A stretch of 64,000 nt of DNA from NCBI RefSeq assembly GCF_963678975.1, contig NC_089274.1, positions 16,943,633 through 17,007,632 of the forward strand, in the 5' to 3' direction. The position numbers and the translations under genes were made by a program. The first letter of the stretch is position 1. Each line of letters opens with the position of its first letter. The notes under the pieces are model-generated. The model was not told where the DNA came from. It did no database searches and saw only the letters and a list, made by a program, of their open reading frames with translations. This stretch comes from Dysidea avara. Taxonomy: Eukaryota > Porifera > Demospongiae > Dictyoceratida > Dysideidae. Shown piece after piece: positions 12,501 to 23,577 of the stretch.

Positions 12501-15500
12501 ATCCTGCACCACAACATGGTGAGGGACAACACACAGACAGACAAACAGAACTCCAGTTACATGCTCAGGTTTAACCCTTTAACAGCCCAAGTCCAATATA
12601 TTGCATGGGCTTGTATAAACCTTTATAACTCCGTATCCGAACACACTAGAAAGAATTCACTAACCCCATGATACTTGCTATGAAATTTCTGACAAAGTCA
12701 TACCAAGCATTTTTTTTTTGTTCAAAGATTATCTCCATGGCTAGGCCACCAAAAGAAAGTAACTCTTCCAGTATCATCCGCCATTACCCACCACTTTGAT
12801 TGGCCATATCTTGACAGTGCTTTGTCCCAACGCACTAAACTAAACGCCATTAGACTCTGCATATGGTGGCGATTCAATTGGTATACAAAAGATCATGCTA
12901 CTATCTGATAAAGAAGAAATGAAGGACGCTTAGTGTAAACAATATTGTCCGTTCGTTGCTTCATTTATGCCAAACATTAATCCATCTTCATCTTACAGAA
13001 GACCATTGCTTTCCTCTTAACACAAAGTTACACATTTTGCCATACTTGAAAATTAATTTGATCCTAGAAGGGTTAATACAGATAATCACTACTGGATACA
13101 CATATCTTGTGGAAACTACAATGTATCACCAATCGCAGTGACTATGGCATCGTGCACTACACCATCCATGACATTAGCATACTACTCACCAAAACCCAAG
13201 TGGCAAAAATCAATAGTAGACTCTCCAGAGGATGCTCACACATTTGTGTGTGGAAAGAACCTAACCTTCAGTGGAGTTTTAAAAAGTAGATCTGAAAGTG
13301 CGTTTGGAATTTCAGTCTACACTACTATATGAAGTGTGTAAATCACACATGAAGCTGAAAGTGACATAACTGGCATGTGCTAACAGTCTACTCTTACAGG
13401 GAACCTGGAACTACTTGCATACATGCCTTCAAATAAGATCGTTCTATCGACTGCATAAAAGCTTCTTAATACACGTGAAATGTTGCATAAAATATTCTGT
13501 GGTGTTGGTATTCCAACTTACAACACATCAAACCTCTTCCAGTAAACTTGGCTGAATTCTTCCACCATCACTTTCACATACCACAAAGTAACAAGTATTG
13601 TGACCTAAACCACTATTTGGCTGGATGACCAGGGGAAAAGGACAAGCCCATGTCAACTGGTAATGGAATTAAGCAAGGTCCTTAGTGCTACTAAAATAGT
13701 CTAAAGAAACAGATTATTCTACTGCTCTATAGGAATACATCCAGCACAGATGATTGCTTGATAAATGTGGAGACTGCTAGTGGCGAATTGGTGACTGCCA
13801 CTTGTCATTCAGAATGCTGATTTCTTCAGGACGACTTTGTTTATGAAATTCACACTATTGAAAGTACTAACACAATAAGTCAAATGAACCTCGTTGCTGA
13901 TACATTGGCTCATGTACATTGCATAATTAATATCAGCTCACATGGGCTTGTCCTACCCCCTGCTGGATAGTCATTTACTGTCAAAAATTCTACAGATACG
14001 TAACTTTCTTAATTCCAATACAGTGCACTTCCAGTAGATACTTTATGCCAATAACCCATCAACACAGACAACACTATGCAAGAGTTTAATGACATTCCAC
14101 TCCACATGCTGTTCAAACATGTGCCGTATTCATACTATTTCATTCCAATACCACTGCACATACTGTTTTAACACCACCTCACAGAACTTACACTACCACT
14201 TGAATACAAGATTCCACTCCATTGCAACATTTCAATACAACACACACTTTAGACAACCTGGCCTAACCACTCATGCACACTATCTTAACACTGACAAAAG
14301 AACACCTGACATATTATTATTCTACCTAAAGAACTCCTCCCCATTTCCAACGAGTTATCAAACCGGTACAATTCAGCTCTCAACTCTCCTATACGTCTCT
14401 CCTTCTCAAGCAAGTCACGACTTTGAGTATCTGGTCCACCAAGACTATCACCACCACCACCACCATCACCAAAATAATGCCTCTTCAACATCTCAATTTC
14501 CATCTCATTCCTCTCTCGCTGGCGTCGCTGTAAATCAGCAAGCTCTTCTTGGAATTGCTTCTCTCGCATAATGGCACTGCTGCTACTGGGTGGAGGAGGT
14601 AGGCTGTGGGAAGGGAAGCCTCTGTCATAATGAGCTATGGGGATGGGTTCCTCCCGTCGAGGCAATGCTCCAGGATCAAAGTGCACAGCCCCTGACTTTA
14701 CAAGACTATTAAGTCGCATGCTCAGCTTTAGCAAGGAGGGATCCACTTGTGTTGGAGCATCCTTGTCCTGAAAGAAACAGTACATAAACACTAATAAACA
14801 CACTAAGCTTACCATCCGCACAACCATCGGTCGATTAAATAACATCTGTCCATGGAACAAAGCTGAATAAGTTAAAAATTCTAACAAAGAAAGGTGCAAG
14901 CCCGGCACGAAAACCAATCACAACAATTTCACAGCACAAATATTAAAACTTTATAACAATCAATGAAGCTTCATGCCATATCGCAATCTTCAAGGATACA
15001 GACAGCGTTGATAGCTTCAAGTGGAGTCTTGAACTGACATGTCCCATTTCCTTTTGACTTGCCATCTCTGTTCGTGTTGATCTCAACATGCACCACTTGA
15101 CCTAGCCTCACATATACACTACACATAAAGGTTGAAGCTTGACATACCAGCTACTTTAAACGTGTCCTTCAGCTTCATCCAGTCAACTGAAAAGTCAAGC
15201 TGTAATAGGAATAACAACAGTAAATCAAACCAAAAAGGTTGGAACTAGTACACATTTTAGCCCATGTAGAAGGACCTATGTTTCACACACAACTTACATT
15301 ATCTACAAATACAGTGCAAGAGGGAACCACAGAAACATTGAAAGGAATTTTCTTTGAGTCAATGGGCTTGTACGAAGTACCTTTGGGACCACGATCTCCT
15401 GGTTCTAGATCCTATATCAAATATTAATACACTGCACAACAGATGCATCACAATTATACCTCTCTGACTATTATCTTCCTTCCAGCTAACTCTGAACCAT

Positions 15501-16033
15501 TCAGGGCTTCAATGGCAGCTTTCACTGACACCTCATCGTCGTAAAAAACAACTCTTAATTCACAAATAAACATCAATACTGTACCTAAAAAATTCTCCCT
15601 ACTTACCCGCATCCCTACATAAAAAACAACAACATGTCACTGTTAGCTGCAAATATTATACTGGTTTACCGTTTACCTTAGAAACACCACCTGGTTTCTC
15701 AAATAGAGAAATTTTTGTCACCCTCCCAGCTGCGAAAGTACAACACACATACATTCGCTACTATCAAAGGACATATTATATCCTCGCACCTTTACTCATG
15801 TGGTGGCGTAGTTCATCTTCAGTCAAATTGTAGGGCAAGTTTCCCACGTACACAGAGTCTGATTCTCGTCTCGCTTGTCTAGAACTACGAGAACTTTTCT
15901 GTGGATCAGGGTAAGGGGAATATCTTGAAGATTTTCGCTTTTCTTCTCTTTCTCTCTCTATTTCGGATAACTCATCTTGCTTTACCAGTTCGTCTAAGCT
16001 CTGGTCTAACTTGGACCGGTACCCGCCCGCCAT
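9564..16033 (-). CDS. Three-RRM RNA-binding protein, hnRNP M/MYEF2-like
   Basis: Thirteen exons: 16033..15790, 15729..15677, 15614..15607, 15553..15460, 15411..15298, 15199..15148, 15101..15000, 14862..14813, 14767..14326, 11452..11148, 10393..10342, 10021..9917 and 9628..9564. All are in phase, 561 aa. RRM1 (SVYVGNLPYNLTEDEL, KGCGVVFY) and RRM2 (CTVFVDNLDFSVDW, SKGNGTCQF, LFHGQMLFNRPM) are near the N-terminus. A long proline-, glycine- and charge-rich linker follows, and RRM3 (RRVFIRNLPWSTTS, SKGVGVVEF) is C-terminal. This is the hnRNP M/MYEF2 layout; that family acts in splicing and transcriptional repression in the nucleus. The extreme N-terminus KLDQSLDELVK resembles the UAP56-binding motif of ALYREF-type export adaptors. 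Exon 3 is 8 nt and encodes the heart of RNP1. The gene starts 29 bp from LACTB2, head-to-head. Confidence 0.9.
10866..11068. mobile_element. Possible MITE in intron 10 of the hnRNP M-like gene
   Basis: The left end (TACCGTTTAGTAGGGTTT) and right end (AAAAAACCCGCTATACAGTA) are imperfect inverted copies. The interior has two GAGGGGT-type repeats. No target duplication is clear. Confidence 0.35.
11453..14325. other. 2.9-kb intron of the hnRNP M-like gene
   Basis: Lies between exons 9 and 10 (minus strand). Open frames here (for example 12282-12671 plus, 14089-14571 plus) show no recognisable domain or conserved splice structure. The latter is the antisense of the coding linker exon. I see no repeat family recurring elsewhere in the window. 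Confidence 0.6.
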
Positions 16034-16062
16034 TTTAATTCTTGCGCACCACACCTAAAAAA
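16034..16062. promoter_or_regulatory. 29-bp head-to-head interval, shared promoter
   Basis: The start codons of the hnRNP M-like gene (16031-16033, minus) and LACTB2 (16063-16065, plus) are 29 bp apart. Transcription starts must overlap or lie inside the opposing first exon unless other ATGs are used. This is inferred to be a bidirectional core promoter. Confidence 0.6.
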
Positions 16063-19000
16063 ATGATGTCGTTAACGTTGGAAGCTCTACCAAAAGTAGA
16101 GCAGTTATCCGCTAGAGTAATACGAATACTCGGCCTTAATCCTGGAAATATGACTTTACAGGGAACCAACACGTATTTGATAGGCACTGGACAAAGGTTA
16201 GTTTTTGCTGAATATCCGGAGCTAGATTGCTTGCTTGAGAGCTCGTATGTGTTTAAAAAATTCTCCTGGACTGCTTGAATGGTTTATCAAGCCTGTCTTC
16301 CTTAGTTAACACATTGGGAAGGCTTAGTTTAAAGCAAACTTACACCGATTGACACGTACACTGCAAAGTTGACCTATTCAGAGCTCCGGATACTTGATTC
16401 TTAGAGGGATACCGTAATATCCGGGACAACAGTAAATTTTCTGTGAGACTGAAATAAGGCTAGGTGATTAATATATTTCTAAGGATAAAATCTACCATTG
16501 TGCCAAATTTTATGCTTTTATGCTGTACTAATAATTGTGACCCCTTAATTAATTAACATGGATCTTGATACTTGAGTATTTATGGTATACGTAGCCATTA
16601 ATGTGACATGTTGCTGGTATGTACACGTTGAGCTGGATCCTCGAAAACATTTAATAACTCAAGAATGCGCACGATCTTGAAATTTGGCTCATTTGTAGCA
16701 CTGCTTGACCCGCTAAAAATATTTCTAATCTTTTTGTTCAAATGACTGACACAATATTTACGATGAATCTAAATTTTCGCCATGCATTTCCTATGGGAAA
16801 CCATAAAAGTGCAATATCCATTAAGACCCTTTCAATGGAGCCAAACCACACACGTCTGTTTTTGACACTTACTGTCACCACTAATCATCTGGTTGGCTGA
16901 AATGTTAATTCTCTTGAGAAAAAAAAAATCCAATTTTCATTTTTAGCTGTTTTTCAAGATCCAGTTAACTTGTACAATCTACTTGGCCAGGCGAAGTAGA
17001 TTGCTAGTTTCTCATCAGCCAATTCCTCTTTTGATGCGGGCAGGCAGTCATTTTTTGGTAATTATTTAATGAAGTACCCAAAATCACAGCAACAGCAGGC
17101 TGTCACTATAAGGATTATCAAATGCTTCTTAAAGCTTATCCTTACACTTCTGAGAAACATTTTCATTAGCTGAAAATGATGTGTAGGTTGTCTAAACGTT
17201 GAAATGCTAGTGCACGTGACGTGACCAAGTATAACAGTAATGAATTTAGAAGTGGCAGGGTGGAAGGTGATGTGGGTGGGTGATGGGAAACTATATTTTC
17301 CTGACCTTAGGACACTTCACGGGCAAAATTCTCAAGAATATAGGGTCAATAGGTTGGCATATAAATAAAAATGTATACGGAAATTAGTACAAAAGGAGTA
17401 TAGGAAAACAAAACAGGTAGGGGCATTGTGATGACAGTAGCTTGTTTGCAGTATCTGAGAGAAGATATTTGTAAGTTACATGCATTGGCTTGTGCTAAGA
17501 GTTTATGTTTTAGCTAGATTTTTTTGCTTTATATTTTTTTCAGTCTATGGGTTGGCATTTTTTATTAAGGCTTTACAGTACAAGTGCTGACGGTTTACAG
17601 GACATCTGGTCCTATAGCCTGTTTAGTGTATACTATAGTGATGGTTGGTTACATGAACTGCTACTAGTTAAACATAAACCTGGGAGGTCAAAGAGTGGAA
17701 GAGGGAGGGGGCAACTTTGGTGGCAATGCCTATTAAATGGGAAGTTATAAAAAGTGCCTAGGCAAAAGATTAAGTAACCTAGCAGATTTTCTGACGTTGC
17801 ATCATATGATATTCTCCCATGATATACCATGATGCTAAATTTTCAATACCTACTTATTGCCCTGCCCTATTACCTACTTCAAAGCATTTGTCATAATGCA
17901 GTGGAACTTGTTAATGTGGACACTTGAGGACACTTGCATAGTCCATACTACTTAGTTAGGTACATCCTAAGTTCAGTACACACGTAATTTGAGTGCTAAT
18001 CTGTAATCCCATCATTCAATGGGATCACTTGATGTGGCCAGTAATAGTATTCTTGGGAAAGATAAATAGCCATTGTGTGTTAACCATTATTGCTAAATCC
18101 TGTGGTAATATCAATATTGCGATAACATTGTTTCACCACAATTTAAGTAATACAATTGTCACTTTATTGAGGTTTTATGATATTGCTGAATTACTTGCCC
18201 AGCCCTACTTGAGTAAATTAAGAACAACAGATAATGTACAGTGAATAATAGAGACAGTCATGTATGCCTTTAGTCCTGAAAGTTGGCAGACTTGGCTGAC
18301 TATCAGTGTTGTTTCTTATAGTCGGATTCTGGTAGACACTGGAGAAACTAACAAACCAGAGTATGTCAGTTTGTTGAGGGAGACACTACAACAGCACAAG
18401 ACTGGCATTCATCATGTGCTAATAACACACAGACACCATGACCATATTGGAGGATTGGAAGGGATTTTCCCTCTTCTTGATCAACCGCCAAAGGTGTCTA
18501 AAGTGAAGGCAGATAAACAAGAGAAGATACCAGACTCTTTACAATCCATCTTGACATATCTTAGTGATGGTGACAAGATTTCTACAGAAGGTATGTGCAT
18601 GTAAATAAAGAGAAATCTTATTAGATTAGCTATTTCTGTAGGTGCCACACTCAAGGTAGTTACTACACCAGGTCACACAGAGGACCATTTCTCCTTACTA
18701 CTGGAAGAAGAGAACTCCATCTTCACTGGAGACTGCATACTAGGCCAGGGGTCCACGGTATATAGTAGTAATAAGAAGTTGTCAAATGTTCTAAGATACT
18801 GTTATCACTCTTTTGTGGGGGCTGATATGTGAGCAAAAGTCAGCTACTTGGTAACTATAAGAAAGCAATTATTATTATTGGGGTTTAGCTTATCGGAACA
18901 ATTTTGTGATTTTCTTGACTGTTTTGCAAAGACTAGGAACTACTCTAATGTAATACATGGGTCACTCAAAATACTCTAATAGAACATTCATTGTGCATTC

Positions 19001-20032
19001 TGCTGAGAGTTACGTTATTATTCCTTCATAATTGTAGTGTGACCTTATAGCTGCATTATGACCAATCCTAATGCCATCCAGTGCATATTGATACCCCATG
19101 TGTTGTCTGACAGGTGTTTGAAGACTTGTTCTTGTACATGAAGTCACTTGAGAAACTGCTGCTCCTATCACCAACTGTGTTGTATCCTGGTCATGGACCA
19201 GTTGTGGCCAATGGTAGGGAGATGATAGAACAGTATATTAAACATCGCAATGAAAGAGAACAGCAGGCAAGTAGAAACAATACATTGCACTTCTATAATA
19301 AAGTGCAGGGATTTTTCTAGGGGGGGGCAAAGGGGGCATCTTGCCCCCCCTGAACTCTGCCTCAATAAACAGGTGATTTAGCCTAATTTAAGTTCTGCCC
19401 CCCTCAATTTCTGAAAAACTCGGATTGCCCACCCTGAATTTATTTTCTAGAAAAATCCCTGAAAGTGTAAAATTTGGTTGTAAAGAGGCACATGCAAATA
19501 CATAAGTGGACTTTAAAAATAGTAAAATACTCTAATAGAGCAGTCATGTTTATGTTTGGAGCAGTACAGTTGGAGTGACTTGATTCAACTGTAGTTTTGT
19601 TTGTCAACCTTTACTCTGAGTGGGACTTTATACAATTTTCTGTTTAAAAGAATAAGACTCATGCCTGACTTTATGATGGTAACATTGTTATATTTTTATT
19701 TCTGGTGCTACATAGATTGTTAATGTATTGGAAAAATGTACTAATCCAGTAACCCCTGAAGAAATTGTACAAATTGTATACAAGGTTAGCTACTTCATCC
19801 CTATCTTAGTTGACGGCTATGATTTCTACTGCAGGAGGTAACTGAACCAATGTTGTTGAAAGCAGCTGAGAACAGTGTCACCTTACATCTTGACAAGTTG
19901 AGAAAAGATGGCAAAGCAAAGTGCATTACAGGTGAACAGAGGGAATATAGTTGAACTGATTAATATGTTTCATTGTGTGTAGGTGATTCGTCTGAAAGTA
20001 AATGGTGTCTCATACCAAACTCCAATATTTAA
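16063..20032 (+). CDS. LACTB2: Metallo-beta-lactamase-fold endoribonuclease LACTB2
   Basis: Exons 16063..16196, 18322..18590, 18642..18757, 19114..19266, 19716..19784, 19835..19931 and 19983..20032 give 295 aa (human 288). All are in phase. The N-terminus has [18 protein letters not shown]. The metal-binding HxHxDH motif is HRHHDH in [10 protein letters not shown], followed by [15 protein letters not shown] and YPGHGPVV, so both zinc sites look complete. The C-terminal winged-helix-like region ([12 protein letters not shown]) matches the family. LACTB2 is a single-strand-specific endoribonuclease reported in the mitochondrial matrix; I see no strong presequence. A second in-frame Met follows the first directly. 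The donor after 19266 is GC (CAG/GCAAGT), a GC-AG intron fixed by phase. Intron 1 is about 2.1 kb and the others are shorter. Confidence 0.95.
16197..18321. other. LACTB2 intron 1
   Basis: 2.1 kb, AT-rich, with no coding signal I can support. A short A-run (16918-16928) and no inverted repeat matching the families elsewhere in the window. Confidence 0.6.
19306..19461. mobile_element. Short MITE with CAGGGATTTTTCTAG termini
   Basis: The 15-bp terminal inverted repeats are perfect (CAGGGATTTTTCTAG and its complement at 19447-19461). AAAGTG flanks both sides (19300-19305, 19462-19467). It sits in the LACTB2 GC-AG intron. Confidence 0.75.
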
Positions 20033-20754
20033 AGTACTCCTCTTTGTAATGTGATAGTGTACAGCTAAATACCAGAAATGTTTATATTAAGAGTCGAATT
20101 CTCTATACTAATAGTGTCATCGTGAAAAACCCAATTCTTACAGCTTAGTAGACCCTTATTCTTCTTCAACATGGCACTTATCAAAAATTTCAGTGTTAAA
20201 ATTTATAGAATGTTCATAGCTTCTTACTACCCTCTCATCTCCTAACCTTGTCCGTGACACTGGATCTGTCCCTGACACTGGCATTCTAGTTACTATATCC
20301 AGGGTGGTAAGGAAAACAGTGCCCCCCTTCCTATCTCGCTCCAGAATTTTTTATAGTGTTTCTCATTGTACATATAACTATAGGCACTAACCTATAGACA
20401 TACGATTTTGGTGCAGTCTGTGTTGTACATCCAGATTTGTTAAACTAACCAATACATGTAACATATGCATGGAAACATAGAAAACTATATGAGTGCTATT
20501 ACTCCCCTACTTTTAGAGATTGGAGTAAATTAATAGAGTGGTCATGTGCTCTATTAAAACAGTATCATTATAAAACTATTACCATTCAACTGTTTATCAG
20601 TTTGGAATGGTGCAGTTTCCACTGAGCTGCATGGTTGTGGAGTGTAAAGCCATCAATACGTGGATTAACAATTCTTACAAGAAATCATACAACCAATTTA
20701 ATTCACCTTATAAACATAAGCTATAATAGAGATTTAAGTCCTAAAGTTAAAGTC
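20033..20754. other. Convergent 3' region between LACTB2 and the GIY-YIG-like gene
   Basis: No coding signal. AT-rich, with two loose copies of the CTCTATTA repeat motif near 20530-20565. Confidence 0.5.
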
Positions 20755-21671
20755 TTAGTTGAACCTTGGTTGCTGAACATTCAGAGTTGGTTGTTGTTTA
20801 GCAATGTTGAATGCTTCAGCAGCAGAAATGTTGCCTTGTATAGGAAGTATCACCAGCTTCCAATTATCTGCATCAGGATCAGCCCTTAGCTCTTCATCGA
20901 CATTCCCAGTTAACTTCCTATCACTCATTGCTTTATTTAAATGCTGCATCAGTCGTTTTCCAATAGACTGCTCTTCCGCCTTGCCAATATAAAAATCATT
21001 TCCATGTATTAACTTGTACAGCCCATTCCTTTTCAAATCTTCAGGTGAACAATCTGCTTTCTTTGCTAGGGCGTCAAAAGCTTTACTGGTGTCCATCCTC
21101 AGCCTTCCTTCTTCTTGTGGTCCATACCATTCACTATCAACTCTTTCTTGGGCAAATTTTTCATCCACCTTACCATCTACTTCATCATAGCTGTCTTCTT
21201 CATCAATTATCTGCATGTGCAAAGTCATAAATAGATACAAAAATTAAATTCCATAAGCAGCCATGTATGCACGCAGACATGACTGCATTTATATACTGGG
21301 CGTAGGTGCAATTAATTAAATCTTTTATGTATATGTTAAAGCATAGCCGCGAGTGCTATATGAAAAATAAAGTACGCGGCGCACGGCCGAGATGCTAATA
21401 AAGCACGAGGCGAAGCCTTGTGCTTTATTAGCATCTCGGCCGCGCGAAGCCTCGTGCTTTATTAGCATCTCGGCCGCGCGCCTAGTACTTTATTTTTCAT
21501 ATAGCACGAGTAAGGCTATACTTTAAATGATTTATGGAACTTTCTAGCTGTGTAGCTTCACCATACACTAGGACTCGTAATTAACACGCGTTGCACGAAC
21601 TTTTAGCAGCCTGAACGCACACGAACTAGTTTAACAAAGTAACTCACACGTATTTCACCATAGTTTGGCAT
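20755..21671 (-). CDS. Small GIY-YIG-like domain protein
   Basis: The main exon 21210..20755 follows the acceptor ACATGCAG. A likely first exon, 21671..21648 (MPNYGEIR, donor CGT/GTGAGT), joins in phase to give 159 aa. An alternative start is the ATG at 21228. After an acidic N-terminus the protein contains GLYKLIHGNDFYIGKAEEQS followed by IGKRLMQHLNKA, which matches the GLY...YIG core, the downstream Arg and the His of GIY-YIG nuclease folds. A Glu in AAEAF could be the metal ligand. The spacing between GLY and YIG is 8 residues, slightly shorter than the usual 10-11, so catalysis is uncertain. It is not part of an obvious transposon and I cannot name the family. The intron holds a GC-rich palindrome, and a retroelement has inserted 52 bp upstream of the start. 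Confidence 0.6.
21338..21530. repeat. GC-rich foldback element in the GIY-YIG-like gene intron
   Basis: The arms, about 21338-21410 and 21455-21530, are inverted copies (AGTGCTATATGAAAAATAAAG with its complement on the right). The sequence GCTTTATTAGCATCTCGG occurs twice in the centre. Its GC content is well above the surroundings. The size and symmetry suggest a MITE. Confidence 0.65.
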
Positions 21672-21797
21672 GGTAGACGTTCATCGCGTATTTTGGCAGG
21701 TTTTGCTTGCAACCCACAATCGATTCTATTGTGACCCTTTTGCTTAATTCTCTTACCATTCGGGACCAAGCCAGAATTCATTCAATTTCTGCTGACC

Positions 21798-22049
21798 CAG
21801 GGGCGGATCCAGAGTCTGGAAAGAGGGGGGGCACCTTGCTAAAAAAAAGTTGAAGAGCAAAAAAAAAAGGTCTTATATCACGTATGTTATGTAAAATAAA
21901 ATCCTATTTATAGCTTCATAAGTAAGCTGCACTGCCTCATGAACATTGTGACTGCTTTATTAGAGTAATTGACTGCTCTATCAATCTTGTATGCAATTTC
22001 TTGAAGGGGGGGCATTTGCTCCAAATGCCCTATCCTGGATCCGCCATTG
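21798..22049. mobile_element. hAT-like MITE nested in the retroelement
   Basis: Terminal inverted repeats CAGGGGCGGATCCAG and CTGGATCCGCCATTG. TGACCC lies on both sides (a diverged target duplication). The interior has A-runs near 21840-21870 and the paired GACTGCTTTATTAGAGTA-type motif at 21950-21985. Confidence 0.65.
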
Positions 22050-22806
22050 TGACCCCTGTACCAGTTCATGGCTTCGGGCCATTCCTTGTGATTCTTTAGT
22101 CCTATCCATGTCCTCACAGGAGTTTGTATGTTCTCTTCGATACTGGCTTGGTGTCCCTCTCTTTTCTGCCACTTCTCCAGTTTGCTGCCCATGTGGTAGT
22201 GTTGTTGATCAATTTGGTGATCATCTGCTGGGCTGTGGACATGGACCCATGCGTATACGTAGGCACGATGCTTTATGTGATGTGATATATCATGCTTTAC
22301 TTCAGAACAACACTGGTTGCCGTAAAGAGCAACGGTGTGCTGGTTCCCGATTGGATCGCCCGGGTGATGTTTTTCACCCTGACTTTGTGCATGGGAAGCC
22401 TGCGTACTTCGATGTTACTGTGCGTTGTCCATTACAAGAATCTCTGTTGGGTCGGTCTGCAGTTTCAGCAGGTGTGGCTGCTGCTAAGGGAGAAGAAGAC
22501 AAGGATGCTCACCATGATGAGCTTGTACAGGCTGCTGGAGGTGTCTTTGTCCCCCTGTTGGTTGAGTCCTTGGGTTTGTGGTCTGCTGCTAGTCGTCCTG
22601 TCTTGCAGGATATTGCTTTGAGGACAACCACCAGGAGTGGCATTTCTCGTGGCCTAGCATACCGCCATCTGCTAGAGCAACTCTCTGTTTGTCTGTGGTG
22701 CCACAATGCCCGGACATTTTTACATCTATTTAGCCTGTTGCCTGGCAGTCCTTTGTGGGAGTTGAACTCTGTTTCATGCTCCCACTCCCTGCAGTTTGGT
22801 CAGTAG
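22050..22806 (+). pseudogene. C-terminal zinc-finger and nuclease-like domain of a retrotransposon polyprotein
   Basis: About 250 open codons to the TAG at 22804-22806. A Cys/His cluster (CCPCGS..DQFGDHLLGCGHG..RIRRHDALCD) is followed by RPGDVFHP and FDVTVRCPLQ, which resembles the restriction-endonuclease-like region found after reverse transcriptase in some invertebrate non-LTR elements, and then by VFVPLLVESLGLW. The reverse transcriptase itself is missing because of 5' truncation, so this copy cannot be autonomous. The family assignment is from remembered sequence patterns. Confidence 0.65.
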
Positions 22807-23053
22807 TCTGCAGGGCTTTCTTTTTAAGGTCCCTGTCCGGGGGTTTTGCTGTGTGTATGCTGGCGGTCCATGCGGTGCTTTTGTAGGTCTGTGTAGGCTC
22901 TGTAGGTTTAGCTGCTTTTTCTTTTTTCTGCTTTTTGTCATTTATAAATTAAAGTAGGTTTAACTTCTAGCTAGAGATTGGGGAGGATGGGAGTGCCATT
23001 AGGGCCGGAATAAAATTTAAAATATACAACAAAAAAAAAAAATTCTATTGTGA

Positions 23054-23577
23054 GTCACAGCGAAATAATTCCATGATATCTCTGGGACTTGTCCGTTTAC
23101 ATTAACAAACGTAACAGCAACGTTACCTTCTCCCACCCATCATCGAAGCATTTAGGTAAGTCTATAAAAGTAATCCAGTGGTAAACTCGTATTGGCTGGG
23201 GTGATTGATCACTCAGCGCGGCGAGGCTATCAGCCTTCACCGGCGTGGGTGATTAGTCATACTGGCGCGAGCCCCCGCAGGCTATTAGCCTGCACTAAGG
23301 CACGTGGGCAACTGTGCTTTATTGCCCACAAAGAGTGCTTTATTCGTTCAATAAAGCACTCTTTGTGGTCATGAAGCACTGTTGGCCGGCTGAGAGTGTA
23401 CTTTATGAAATTTAAAGTACACTTTTTCCTTTGATCTCGTCCACGCAAAGTTCTGTAACAGAAATTAGTACATACTTAGTTAGAAAGATTAATATAATGA
23501 GCAGTATACAGGTCTATAGGCTACACATCTGAAACCATATCAGATCTTCACAAGTATTATAGCATAAGTAGCATGTA
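23054..23577. other. Non-coding stretch with small palindromes
   Basis: AGGCTATCAGCCT and AGGCTATTAGCCT (23225-23295) and a longer hairpin of AAAGAGTGCTTTATT with its complement (23330-23365). A similar AGGCTATCAGCCT lies at 30367-30380. No coding signal. Confidence 0.5.

Larger units (their letters stand above)
21735..23041 (+). mobile_element. 5'-truncated non-LTR-type retroelement with poly(A) and 12-bp target duplication
   Basis: ATTCTATTGTGA is present at 21723-21734 and again at 23042-23053, just after an A-run (23031-23041). This is the mark of target-primed reverse transcription. The 5' end is truncated inside coding sequence. A second element (21798-22049) is nested within it. The 3' UTR runs from 22807. 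Confidence 0.85.

Noticed and set aside
12282-12671. 129-codon frame in the hnRNP M-like intron
   Set aside because: No recognisable motif, and AT-rich intronic composition.
14089-14571. Plus-strand frame with a His-rich run
   Set aside because: It is the antisense of the hnRNP M-like linker exon; the His run is the complement of the Gly codons there.
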